Positions 42,846-51,450 of a DNA stretch of 64,000 nucleotides are shown one piece after another. Numbering within the stretch: position 1 is the first letter of the stretch; each line of letters starts with the position of its first letter. The stretch lies in the NCBI RefSeq assembly GCF_000379985.1, contig NZ_KB904074.1, positions 1 through 64,000 of the forward strand, in the 5' to 3' direction. The stretch is from Streptococcus caballi DSM 19004. Its GTDB lineage: Bacteria > Bacillota > Bacilli > Lactobacillales > Streptococcaceae. The notes below the pieces were generated by a model. It saw only the letters and a program-made list of their open reading frames with translations. It made no database searches and was not told the DNA's origin. A program made the translations under genes and the position numbers.

Positions 42846-43676
42846 ATGACCCTATTAACCGTCAACGCCATGTCCCAATCCCTCATGCGAACCGTGACCT
42901 TTAATGTTTACCTCCCTTCTGACAAGGTAGATATGGCGGGCAATCTTATTGCTAAGCCACCTTACAAGACCCTCTATCTTCTTCATGGCATTATCGGAGA
43001 TCAAAACGATTGGCTGGTGGGTACACGTATTGCTTCGGTTGCTAAGCATCACAATCTTGCCGTCGTTATGCCAGCTGGAGAAAATCAATTTTATCTAGAT
43101 CAGCCTGACCATATGAACAACTACAGCCAGTTCATCGGTCAAGAACTGCTGGATTTGACCCGCAATATGTTTCCCCTTTCTCATAAGCGCGAGGATACCT
43201 ACATTGCAGGCCTTTCTATGGGAGGCTATGGCGCACTCCACAATGGCCTTAAGTATCATGATAATTTCTGCGCTATCGGGGCCTTCTCTAGTGGTTTGAT
43301 TTTGGAAGAAGCTATCGCTAGCACTGACGACTCCCCATTCCCCTTCCAACGTCGTGATTATTATCAAGCTATCTTTGGCGATTTGAGCAAGGTTTTAGAC
43401 TCAGATAAAAATCCAACCTATCAAGCACAGCAATTAAGTAAATCCAGCGCAGCTATACCTCAAATGTACATCACTTGCGGAACCGAGGACTCACTCTTAC
43501 AAGCTAATCAAAAATTTGTGGATAGTTTGGTAGAAAACAAAGTTGCCCACACCTTTGAAACCTGGATAGGCGGCCACGAGTGGGCGTTTTGGGATAAATC
43601 TGTGGAAAAATTTATTAACTGGCTTGGATTGGAAGATGACCATTCAGGTGTTTCTTCGGATAACATTAAGGGCTAG
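42846..43676 (+). CDS. estA: Tributyrin-type esterase (alpha/beta hydrolase)
   Basis: 276 residues, esterase D/EstA-like. Hydrolyses short-chain esters. Oxyanion region LYLLHGIIGDQNDWL near residue 43, nucleophile elbow GLSMGGYGA (Ser near residue 121), and the catalytic His in GGHEWAFWDK near residue 246. No signal peptide. AAGGAGACCTCAC is the ribosome site. It resembles the tributyrin esterase of lactic acid bacteria, which forms and breaks flavour esters. A terminator follows 8 bases after the stop. Confidence 0.88.
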   Translation: MTLLTVNAMSQSLMRTVTFNVYLPSDKVDMAGNLIAKPPYKTLYLLHGIIGDQNDWLVGTRIASVAKHHNLAVVMPAGENQFYLDQPDHMNNYSQFIGQELLDLTRNMFPLSHKREDTYIAGLSMGGYGALHNGLKYHDNFCAIGAFSSGLILEEAIASTDDSPFPFQRRDYYQAIFGDLSKVLDSDKNPTYQAQQLSKSSAAIPQMYITCGTEDSLLQANQKFVDSLVENKVAHTFETWIGGHEWAFWDKSVEKFINWLGLEDDHSGVSSDNIKG

Positions 43677-43684
43677 TGAGATGA

Positions 43685-43716
43685 AGAAGGCGTCTGCCTT
43701 CTTTTTTTGTTATAAT
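43685..43716 (+). terminator. estA terminator and overlapping promoter of the DUF2829 gene
   Basis: AGAAGGC (43685-43691) pairs with GCCTTCT (43696-43702), then T's. The end of the T run is itself part of an extended -10 TGT-TATAAT (43708-43716) serving the next gene. Confidence 0.8.
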
Positions 43717-43743
43717 AGAAGCATCAAAACAAAGGAGAAAACC

Positions 43744-43980
43744 ATGACATTTGAAGAAATTCTACCAGGACTCAAAGCTAAGAAAAAATACGTTCGTACA
43801 GGTTGGGGCGGTGCTGAAAACTATGTGCAGCTTTTTGATACGCTTGAAGTCAATGGGCAACAATTGGAAGCAACACCGTACTTCCTCATCAATGTTTCGG
43901 GTGACGGTGAAGGCTTCTCCATGTGGAGCCCGACACCTTGCGATGTGCTAGCCGAAGACTGGGTTGAGGTCAATGACTAG
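43744..43980 (+). CDS. DUF2829 (Tad2-like) small protein
   Basis: 78 residues, a full single DUF2829 domain: FEEILPGLKAKKKYVRTGW at the N-terminus, the FLINVSGDGEGFSMWSPTPC core near residues 44-63 and LAEDWVEV at the end. The family is common in phages, and the phage protein Tad2 uses this fold to sequester the signal molecule of Thoeris defence. Whether this chromosomal copy binds a nucleotide is inference. AAAGGAGAAAACC precedes ATG 43744. It overlaps the following SDR gene by 8 bases, so the two are translationally coupled. Confidence 0.85.
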   Translation: MTFEEILPGLKAKKKYVRTGWGGAENYVQLFDTLEVNGQQLEATPYFLINVSGDGEGFSMWSPTPCDVLAEDWVEVND

Positions 43981-44671
43981 GACCGTTTTAGTAACAGGCT
44001 GTGCATCCGGTATTGGTTATGCACAGGCGCAGTATTTCTTAGAGAAGGGTGACTGCGTCTATGGTGTGGATAAATCGACTTGTCCACCGCTTGAGGGTGA
44101 CTTTCACTTTCTTCAATTAGACTTATCCACTGATTTATCCTCTCTCTTCACATGGTTACCCACAGTCGATATCCTTTGCAATACAGCTGGTATTTTAGAT
44201 GATTACAAGCCCTTGCTGGATGTCTCGGATGAGGAGTTTGGCGCTCTGTTTGCAGTTGATTTTTTTGCGACAGTCAAGATTACTCGCCACTATCTCAAAG
44301 GAATGGTGGCTAAGCAGTCAGGGATTATCATCAACATGTGCTCTATCGCTAGCTTCATAGCGGGTGGCGGTGGCGCTGCCTACACAAGTGCTAAGCATGC
44401 TCTTGCTGGCTTCACGCGCCAGCTGGCATTGGACTATGCCAAGGACAAGGTTCAGGTTTTCGGCATTGCACCAGGTGCCGTACAAACCGCCATGACACAA
44501 GCCGACTTTGAGCCTGGGGGTCTCGCCGATTGGGTAGCTCAAGAGACACCTATTGGGCGCTGGTCACAGCCCAGCGAAATCGCAGAGCTGACAGTTTTTT
44601 TAGCCACAGGCAAGGCCAGTTCAATGCAGGGAGAAATCGTCAAGATTGACGGCGGTTGGAGTTTGAAATGA
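43973..44671 (+). CDS. Short-chain dehydrogenase/reductase (FabG-like)
   Basis: 232 residues, classical SDR. NAD(P) loop TGCASGIGYAQ near residue 7, CNTAGILDD near residue 68 (NAG motif altered to NTAG), catalytic Tyr and Lys in AYTSAKHALAGF near residue 139, and the C-terminal GEIVKIDGGWS. The substrate is unknown; it is likely an oxoacyl or sugar-alcohol reductase by similarity only. The start overlaps the DUF2829 stop. The stop (44669-44671) overlaps the ATG of a decayed gene, showing that a longer operon once continued from here. Confidence 0.85.
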   Translation: MTRTVLVTGCASGIGYAQAQYFLEKGDCVYGVDKSTCPPLEGDFHFLQLDLSTDLSSLFTWLPTVDILCNTAGILDDYKPLLDVSDEEFGALFAVDFFATVKITRHYLKGMVAKQSGIIINMCSIASFIAGGGGAAYTSAKHALAGFTRQLALDYAKDKVQVFGIAPGAVQTAMTQADFEPGGLADWVAQETPIGRWSQPSEIAELTVFLATGKASSMQGEIVKIDGGWSLK

Positions 44672-44910
44672 AAAAGACATCAAGCTCGGTTATGGTAAAC
44701 GTGATGGCTGCGTACTGAGTTTGAGCGGGCTGATAAGACTGAGGATGAAGTCAAGGAAATCGCTGGTAAAGTTAAACCTACGTCCATTTACTTGCGTGTC
44801 TGGCTTGGTCAGCAAGTTTATATTTGGGATTTGAAAGAAAGTGTTAAAAAACAGCCCAAAAATCGCAGAGCTAGAAAATTTATTTGTGGCATTGCATCGG
44901 AGGTATAGAT
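44668..44910 (+). pseudogene. DUF3977-family gene, frameshifted
   Basis: Read across frames, the stretch encodes an ~80-residue DUF3977-like protein: KDIKLGYGKRD, then (after a missing base near 44704) the frame of EFERADKTEDEVKEIAGK and VYIWDLKESVKKQPKNRRAR to TAG 44908-44910. Inserting one T would give RDWLRTEFER, the usual family sequence. A second shift in the A run at 44671-44675 separates the ATG from the rest. Function of the family is unknown. Family assignment is by memory of the YLR.W.G..V.I.D motif. Confidence 0.55.
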
Positions 44911-44917
44911 AAAGCAT

Positions 44918-45363
44918 GACAGCTAAAGACATGTGGGTGCAATTCTTAGAATTACACCCAGAGATTGATCAAGATATGGACGCGTGGTCTTTTGGTGCGG
45001 CCCTAACCAACTAAGCTCAGTTGGTTTTAGCGGGTACAAAACAGCGACCGCGTCAGCCTGTGATTTATATGAGCTAGAAAAGGAACCTCTTCCAGAGGCT
45101 GGTTCCTACGATGTGGTGCTAGATGGTAATGGTGACGCCATCTGCATTATTCAAATCAAGAAAGTGTCATGTCAATCGTGCCGTTTAACCAAGTTTCTGC
45201 TGACTATGCCTTCAAAGAAGGTGAAGGCGATTGAAGTTTAGCTTGGTGGCGTAAGGCTCATCAAGATTTCTTTGCCCCTTATTTTAAAGAGTGTGGCTTG
45301 ATTTTCACAGCGGATTCTAAGATTGTTTTGGAAGAGTTTGAAGTGGTTTATCCTGAAAAATGA
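44918..45363 (+). pseudogene. ASCH-domain gene, decayed
   Basis: An ASCH-type (PUA-like fold, RNA-binding or coactivator family) protein of about 148 residues can be reconstructed. Frame 1 from ATG 44918 reads MTAKDMWVQFLELHPEID then FGA, and shifts near 44997. The second frame reads NQLSSVGFSGYKTATASACD and GSYDVVLDGNGDAICIIQI, and shifts near 45165. The third reads SIVPFNQVSADYAFKEGEGD, meets an in-frame TGA at 45229-45231, and continues as WWRKAHQDFFAPYF and VLEEFEVVYPEK to TGA 45361. Three lesions make a true pseudogene far likelier than sequencing error. Confidence 0.75.
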
Positions 45364-45481
45364 AGTTCACGTTATTCCTTGAAGAATCTTGGAGATTTAA
45401 AGATTAAGTATAATGATCTCTCGAAAGAAAAGTGTGGTTAGTCAAGGGAGAGACTAATTTGATATCTGTATCTCACTCCCA

Positions 45482-45516
45482 AAATCCTGCATCTTGGTTG
45501 ATGTGGGATTTTTTGT
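45482..45516 (+). terminator. Terminator downstream of the decayed region
   Basis: AATCCTGCAT pairs with ATGTGGGATT (two wobbles) over 8 bases, then T6. It would have ended the SDR/ASCH operon and now insulates the LytTR gene. The stretch 45364-45480 shows no other element. Confidence 0.7.
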
Positions 45517-45527
45517 TGGGAAAGCTG

Positions 45528-45536
45528 TGCTATAAT
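45528..45536 (+). promoter_or_regulatory. Promoter of the first LytTR module (-10)
   Basis: Exact extended -10 TGC-TATAAT, ending 8 bases before ATG 45544. A GGAG lies between, partly overlapping the -10. Confidence 0.5.
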
Positions 45537-45543
45537 GGAGACT

Positions 45544-45990
45544 ATGAAATTAGGGATCGAGCAAGACAGCAAGTATGAAGAATTAGAGGTTCACATCCAC
45601 TATGCTCAGAAGGATAAGTTGGTTGAGCGGATTCTCTCTTTTTTAGAGACAGTAGATAAGCAGCTCAGCTGTTATCAGGATGGTGCAGAGCATTTGGTCA
45701 ATGTGTCCGATATTTATTATATTGAAAGCGTGGATAAAAAGACCTTTGTTTATTTGGCGGATAGGGTTTATCAGACGAATTTGCGGCTCTACCAGCTCCT
45801 AAATGATTTGAGCAGCAGCGGTTTCGTTCAAATTAGCAAGGCCTGTATACTCAATGTCAATGCGCTGGAAAGTATACGGCCGCTCTTTAATAGCCGCATG
45901 GAAGCGACGCTGATAAATGGAGAAAAAGTGATTGTCAACCGTTCTTATTTGAATGGTGTGAAGGCTGCTTTGCGAGGTGGAGAAAAATGA
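45544..45990 (+). CDS. LytTR-domain DNA-binding regulator (module 1)
   Basis: 148 residues. The N-terminal ~45 residues form a small dimerisation-like region, and the LytTR domain fills about residues 46-145 (VSDIYYIESVDKKTFVYL, then FVQISKACILNVNALESIRP and EKVIVNRSYLNGVK). No receiver domain, so it is not a two-component response regulator. It overlaps the DUF3021 membrane protein by 4 bases. Such pairs are LytTR regulatory systems, in which the membrane partner usually holds back the regulator (HdrRM and BrsRM of S. mutans are the known streptococcal examples). ATG 45544 was chosen because an ATG nine bases earlier lies inside the -10. Confidence 0.85.
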   Translation: MKLGIEQDSKYEELEVHIHYAQKDKLVERILSFLETVDKQLSCYQDGAEHLVNVSDIYYIESVDKKTFVYLADRVYQTNLRLYQLLNDLSSSGFVQISKACILNVNALESIRPLFNSRMEATLINGEKVIVNRSYLNGVKAALRGGEK

Positions 45991-46370
45991 AAAAATTACT
46001 AACACATATCTTTGCCTCAACAGGCATTTCCTTGATTGTACTGGCTGTGGCAGCCCTGCTATTGAAAGCTCATTGGCTGCTTTTAGTCACGATTTTTCAA
46101 GTCCTTTTGGTCAATATACTCATCCATCTCAGTCTTCTTGCTAAAAAAAAGTTTGAGCTAAAATCAGCTCTCATCAGCAGCTTACTTGACATTATCATCA
46201 TTGAGGGGATTTTGTTTGTATCCAGCAAACCTTTTGACTGGAATGCTGATGACAGGGTGCTTCTTTTGATTGGCTTTCTTGTCTATGTGGCTTCCCAGGC
46301 TTTAGATCTTTTTGATCTTAGTCAGGAAGCGCAGGAAATCAACGCACTTATCAAAAGACGCAGACGATAA
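45987..46370 (+). CDS. DUF3021-type membrane protein (module 1)
   Basis: 127 residues with four hydrophobic helices (about 9-27, 30-50, 62-80 and 88-108) and a basic C-terminal tail ending IKRRRR. Pairs with the LytTR regulator whose 3' end it overlaps by 4 bases (ATGA). Its probable role is membrane antagonist or sensor for that regulator; the signal is unknown. The next gene starts 11 bases later, so the reductase-like gene belongs to the same operon. Confidence 0.8.
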   Translation: MKKLLTHIFASTGISLIVLAVAALLLKAHWLLLVTIFQVLLVNILIHLSLLAKKKFELKSALISSLLDIIIIEGILFVSSKPFDWNADDRVLLLIGFLVYVASQALDLFDLSQEAQEINALIKRRRR

Positions 46371-46381
46371 GGAGAAGCAAA

Positions 46382-47353
46382 GTGAACATTTTAGTAGTCG
46401 GTTTAGGGACGATTGGGTCTATTTACGGTTATGCTTTTCAAGAGGCAGGACATGAAGTAGAACATTATATTCGAAAAGACAGTCCAAAGCTTGCCTTTAG
46501 AGAGCTGCAAGTAGACTTGCTGGACGGCCGCTTTGATGCCAGAGGCTTAGAAAGTCAGGCTGTTTATCAGGTGAATCCTTGTTCTCAGAAGAAATATGAC
46601 TTTATTTTTGTCAGTGTTCCTTCTGGCGGTGTTGCCAATGTCATAGACAGTTTGGCAGCTGACGGTATTTCTGGAACTTTGATTTTGGCCTGTGGGATTT
46701 GGCAGGAACGAAGGGAAGTTGAAAAACTGGTCAGGGATTATCCCTATATTCTTGGCTATCCTGTCGCTGGCGGCAATATTATTGATCATCAATTGACCTG
46801 CTGCCTTTTTGATCATTTTATGCTAGAAAGAAAAGAAAAAGCAGACATTCCCAACTATCCTGACTTGGCGCAGCTTTTTGCGGATTGCCATATCAAGCTG
46901 GAGCAACCCTATGATATGCTGGAATGGATATGGCTGCACATGGCCATCAATGCTGGAGTTATCTCTGTCATGGGGAGCTATGCCAATCCAGAAGAAGCAA
47001 GTGCAGCAGCAGAAATGCTTATGGACTCCACCCATTATTTAAAAATGGCGGTCAAGTCTATTCGGGAAACGTCGCAAATTGTAGCTAGTCGGGGTGTTGA
47101 ACTGAAAAACTATAAGGACGAACTGCTACCTTACAAACTGCCAACCATCATCTCCGCACCGCTTATGAAACGTATGTTTGCCAAAAACATCCTTTCTCGA
47201 AAAATCATGACCCTGCATTGCAATTTACCAGACCTGCTTTTTGTCTGCCGAACATTGTATGAAGAAGGCAAAGCCCAGTGGGTACCAGCTCCGCTATTTT
47301 ATAAAAACATTGAAGCGTTAGAGGTGAAAATGAGCCAGTTGTCTGCCGGTTAA
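46382..47353 (+). CDS. Ketopantoate reductase-like protein (ApbA/PanE family)
   Basis: 323 residues. N-terminal Rossmann fold with NILVVGLGTIGSIYGYAFQ (NADPH loop) and a C-terminal helical domain. The true PanE family uses a Lys and Glu pair in this domain; the segment LHMAINAGVISVMGSYANPE (near residue 180) keeps the usual LxxN pattern, but the catalytic residues cannot be confirmed by eye. It may reduce ketopantoate or act on another 2-keto acid. GTG start, with AAGGAG 9 bases before it. Third gene of the LytTR module 1 operon, which is an unusual partner for a LytTR system. Confidence 0.75.
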   Translation: MNILVVGLGTIGSIYGYAFQEAGHEVEHYIRKDSPKLAFRELQVDLLDGRFDARGLESQAVYQVNPCSQKKYDFIFVSVPSGGVANVIDSLAADGISGTLILACGIWQERREVEKLVRDYPYILGYPVAGGNIIDHQLTCCLFDHFMLERKEKADIPNYPDLAQLFADCHIKLEQPYDMLEWIWLHMAINAGVISVMGSYANPEEASAAAEMLMDSTHYLKMAVKSIRETSQIVASRGVELKNYKDELLPYKLPTIISAPLMKRMFAKNILSRKIMTLHCNLPDLLFVCRTLYEEGKAQWVPAPLFYKNIEALEVKMSQLSAG

Positions 47354-47387
47354 GTTCTGTTTCATTTATTTTCAGTTAAAGGTCACC

Positions 47388-47414
47388 TAAGTCTAGAAAT
47401 TTCTAGGCTTTTTC
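47388..47414 (+). terminator. Terminator after LytTR module 1
   Basis: AAG-T-CTAGAAATTTCTAG-G-CTT hairpin followed by T5. Confidence 0.75.
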
Positions 47415-47450
47415 GTTATAGTAAAGGTAGTAAAAAGTGGAGGTGGAGAG

Positions 47451-48413
47451 ATGAAACTAGCACTACTGGGCACAGGCATGATTGTTAAGGAAGTCTTGCC
47501 TGTTTTGAAGGAGATTGAAGGGATTGAACTGGTTGCGATTTTGTCAACGCCTCGCAGTCTGGATAAGGCGCGTGAGCTAGCTGGGATTTACGGTTTGGCG
47601 CAGGCAAGCAGCGACTACGAAGATATTTTAAGCAATCCAGAGGTGGATACAGTTTACGTTGGTCTGCCCAACCATTTACATTTTTCTTATGCTAAAAAGG
47701 CTTTGCTGGCTGGAAAACATGTGATTTGTGAGAAACCTTTTACCTTGCATTTGGAGGAGTTTGAAGAATTGGCTGCGCTGGCTAAGGAGCGTCAGCTATT
47801 TCTCGTGGAAGCTATCACCAACCAATACTTGGGGAATTTTGCCTATCTGAAAGCCAATCTGCCAAAACTGGGGGATATTAAGATTGTCGAGTGCAATTAC
47901 TCTCAGTATAGCTCGCGATATGATGCTTTCAAACGTGGGGAAATTGCGCCAGCTTTTGATCCTAAACAGGGAGGAGGAGCTTTGCGTGACCTCAATATTT
48001 ATAATATTCACTTGGTTGTCGGTCTCTTTGGTAAGCCTGAAAAGGTGCATTATCTGGCTAACATGGAGCGTGGAGTGGATACGTCGGGAATACTGGTTAT
48101 GGACTATGGTAGTTTCAAGTGTGTCTGTATCGGAGCCAAAGATTGCAACGCTGAAATCCGCTCGACTATTCAGGGGAACAAGGGCTCGCTGGCAGTATTG
48201 GGAGCAACCAATGCCATGCCAGAAGTCTGTCTCAGTTTAAATGGTCAAGGATTTGATATTGTCAATCAAAATAGTCTTAATCACCGCATGTATGATGAAT
48301 TTGTCGCTTTCCAAGACATGATAGAAAACCGCGACTTTGTCAGCCAAAAGGCAGCCTTGAAACATAGCAGAGCTGTCATGCAAGTTTTAGAGGAAGCCAT
48401 CGCTAGCATATAG
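47451..48413 (+). CDS. Gfo/Idh/MocA-family oxidoreductase
   Basis: 320 residues. N-terminal Rossmann domain with LALLGTGMIVKEVLPVL (residues 3-19) and the family motif HVICEKPFTL near residue 87 (the catalytic EKP lysine). The C-terminal beta-sheet domain has GGGALRDLNIYNIHLVVGLF near residue 175, where the HxxxD/H positions lie. NAD(P)-dependent oxidation of a sugar or trans-dihydrodiol; substrate unknown. GGAGGTGGAGAG is a strong ribosome site. A terminator starts at the stop codon. Confidence 0.85.
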   Translation: MKLALLGTGMIVKEVLPVLKEIEGIELVAILSTPRSLDKARELAGIYGLAQASSDYEDILSNPEVDTVYVGLPNHLHFSYAKKALLAGKHVICEKPFTLHLEEFEELAALAKERQLFLVEAITNQYLGNFAYLKANLPKLGDIKIVECNYSQYSSRYDAFKRGEIAPAFDPKQGGGALRDLNIYNIHLVVGLFGKPEKVHYLANMERGVDTSGILVMDYGSFKCVCIGAKDCNAEIRSTIQGNKGSLAVLGATNAMPEVCLSLNGQGFDIVNQNSLNHRMYDEFVAFQDMIENRDFVSQKAALKHSRAVMQVLEEAIASI

Positions 48414-48437
48414 AAAAAGGAGATGAGACTCCTTTTT
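48414..48437 (+). terminator. Terminator after the oxidoreductase gene
   Basis: AAAAAGGAG (48414-48422) pairs with CTCCTTTTT (48429-48437), 6-base loop. Confidence 0.9.
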
Positions 48438-48471
48438 CCTTTACCTTTATTTCCAACAACGGACCTGTCTG

Positions 48472-48699
48472 TCAAAATGTTTGACGAACAGAATCAAAGT
48501 TGAGACAAGCCATCCACACTTGTTGATAGCTATTGTTTAATAGCGAGAAGCTTTCTGCACTGGTGATGGGTATTTTTAATGAATGGCAAACTTTTCGCAT
48601 TGCTGGCAAGTATTTATCAATGAGTCGTGGTAAGTTGTTGGAGTCACGGATAGTTATTGATAAACAGGCGAGAATTCTTCTGCACTTGACTTCATACAT
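48472..48699 (-). pseudogene. Possible remnant coding region, unidentified
   Basis: A minus-strand frame encodes 75 residues (TSAESFSLLNNSYQQVWMA, then FDSVRQTF). No ribosome site precedes it, it lies in a 600-base gap without other genes, and the bases further upstream on the minus strand are broken by stops in all frames. It may be the 3' remnant of a lost regulator or transposase gene. I do not recognise the family. Confidence 0.25.
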
Positions 48700-48960
48700 A
48701 TGGTAAAACCATCACACACTTTGCACCGCAACAACTTTATTTGACAAATCTGCGGTATAACTTATATGGAGTTGGTTTCAGTTGTCAAAGTGGCCGCCTA
48801 ATTTGTACCGCCTCAGTTTCACATGGCAAAGTTACTGTGTATTTTGTACAATCTCCATGTCATATTGCAAATTTGCTATGCATTTTTTCTGGTCTTAATA
48901 TCATCTAATAGAGCTCCTAACAAGCTAAAGGGCCTCAATTTTACCTGTAAATGGTTTGTA
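48700..48960. other. Gene-free stretch with short degenerate repeats
   Basis: Recurring short words: TTTGCACCGC (48719), TTTGTACCGCC (48808), and the loosely similar GGCAAAGTTACTGTGTATTTTG / TGCAAATTTGCTATGCATTTTT (48824 and 48867). No reading frame or hairpin terminator is convincing. It may be decayed mobile DNA or multiple regulator sites. Confidence 0.25.
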
Positions 48961-48994
48961 TATTAGGGCCTAATTTTTAGAAATAGCCAAAATA

Positions 48995-49003
48995 TGCTAT
49001 AAT
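48995..49003 (+). promoter_or_regulatory. glmU promoter (-10)
   Basis: Exact extended -10 TGC-TATAAT, 36 bases before the glmU start. Confidence 0.55.
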
Positions 49004-49005
49004 AA

Positions 49006-50418
<1,413 letters not shown>

Positions 50419-50426
50419 GATTTATC

Positions 50427-50453
50427 AAAGCAGGGCTAGGCCTTGCTTTTTTG
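50427..50453 (+). terminator. glmU terminator
   Basis: AAAGCAGGG pairs with CCTTGCTTT (one wobble) across CTAGG, followed by T's. Confidence 0.75.
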
Positions 50454-50477
50454 TGTGTCGCAACTTAGGATATATTT

Positions 50478-50505
50478 TTGCACTTTAGAGAATCTGCTCT
50501 TGCAC
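50478..50505 (+). promoter_or_regulatory. Putative LytTR operator: TTGCAC direct repeat, 22-bp period
   Basis: TTGCACTTTAGAGA (50478) and TTGCACCCTGAAAG (50500) start 22 bases apart, two helical turns, as expected for LytTR-dimer direct-repeat sites. The second copy overlaps the -35 position of the module 2 promoter. Confidence 0.45.
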
Positions 50506-50518
50506 CCTGAAAGTATTT

Positions 50519-50527
50519 TGCTATACT
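50519..50527 (+). promoter_or_regulatory. Promoter of the second LytTR module (-10)
   Basis: Extended -10 TGC-TATACT, 23 bases before the GTG start. Confidence 0.55.
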
Positions 50528-50549
50528 TGTAAACAAAAGGAGGTAGCCT

Positions 50550-51002
50550 GTGAGACTAAGATTGGAGCAGATTGCTGATGGCGACGAGGAAGTCGTCATT
50601 CGCTATCGGAAGATGACAGCACAAGTAGAACAGTTGGCTGATCTTGTAACACAGGAAGAGGCAAAGCTTCTGGGACTCACTGAAAAGGGGCAAAGCTATG
50701 TGAGGGCAGATGATATTTTGTATATTGAAAGTGTTGATAGCAAAACCTTTGCCTGCACAGACAAAGGCATTTATCAGATTGCTGCGAGCTTGGGGGAGTT
50801 GGCAGAACGCTACCGCAAGCGTGGCTTCTTTCGCTGCGCCAAGGCTATGGTGGTTAATATCTACAAGATTCAGTCTTTCAAAAGTCAGGCTTATGGACGA
50901 ATTGAAGCCACATTGTATAACGGCGAAAAAATTATTATTTCGCGCAAATACGCTAATAAACTCAGACAGGTCTTGCAGGAGGGAATGACAGATGAAGACT
51001 AA
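50550..51002 (+). CDS. LytTR-domain DNA-binding regulator (module 2)
   Basis: 150 residues, the same architecture as the regulator at 45544 and clearly related (YIESVDSKTF here, YIESVDKKTF there; both end in GEKxIxxRxYxN). No receiver domain. GTG start with AAAGGAGGT, nearly the full anti-16S sequence, so translation is expected to be strong. It overlaps the DUF3021 gene by 11 bases. It is followed by an ABC transporter, so the likely target is its own operon, through the direct repeat at 50478-50505. Confidence 0.85.
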   Translation: MRLRLEQIADGDEEVVIRYRKMTAQVEQLADLVTQEEAKLLGLTEKGQSYVRADDILYIESVDSKTFACTDKGIYQIAASLGELAERYRKRGFFRCAKAMVVNIYKIQSFKSQAYGRIEATLYNGEKIIISRKYANKLRQVLQEGMTDED

Positions 51003-51450
51003 GTGGTGGGAAGGTTTCTTAAGTCAGGAAATTGCCAATGAATATAAGACAGCTGTCTATTGCTTTTGCGTTTATTTTTTCTATGCTGCTTACCAGCTTT
51101 TGCAGGGAAGAACAACAGCTAATATCTATTATTTAATCGAAATGGTCATTGCGGCCTATGTCATCACGCAGATTCAGGTTTTCCTGTTTAAAAACTTTGA
51201 TGAGGCCGACAGGTTAGCAGGTAGAGAGCTGTTAGGTTTAATCGTTTGTTCCTGCCTCTATGGTCTTGTGGGGCAATGGCTGAGCTGGTTTGATGGCAAT
51301 CTGTTAGCAGCTGCTTGCTTTATCATCTATGTGATGCTGGAATACCTGACTATTTTTATTGCCAACAAAATCAAACGCAACATTGACAGCAAGAAGCTTA
51401 ATCAGCTTTTGGATACTTACAAACAAGGAAAGGAAAGATATCATGACTGA
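50992..51450 (+). CDS. DUF3021-type membrane protein (module 2)
   Basis: 152 residues with four hydrophobic helices (about 16-35, 41-60, 78-97 and 101-122) and a charged cytoplasmic tail (NKIKRNIDSKKLNQLLDTYK). Counterpart of the DUF3021 protein of module 1, with which it shares layout and helix spacing. Probable membrane partner of the LytTR regulator it overlaps. Its end overlaps the ABC ATPase start by 8 bases, making a four-gene coupled operon. Confidence 0.8.
   Translation: MKTKWWEGFLSQEIANEYKTAVYCFCVYFFYAAYQLLQGRTTANIYYLIEMVIAAYVITQIQVFLFKNFDEADRLAGRELLGLIVCSCLYGLVGQWLSWFDGNLLAAACFIIYVMLEYLTIFIANKIKRNIDSKKLNQLLDTYKQGKERYHD

Noticed and set aside
44984-45241. An 85-residue open frame as an independent gene
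   Set aside because: It is the middle frame of the decayed ASCH gene; its start has no ribosome site and its end is produced by a frameshift.
47341-47400. CodY box near TTATTTTCAGTTAAAG
   Set aside because: Only 10 of 15 consensus positions match, close to what AT-rich DNA gives by chance.
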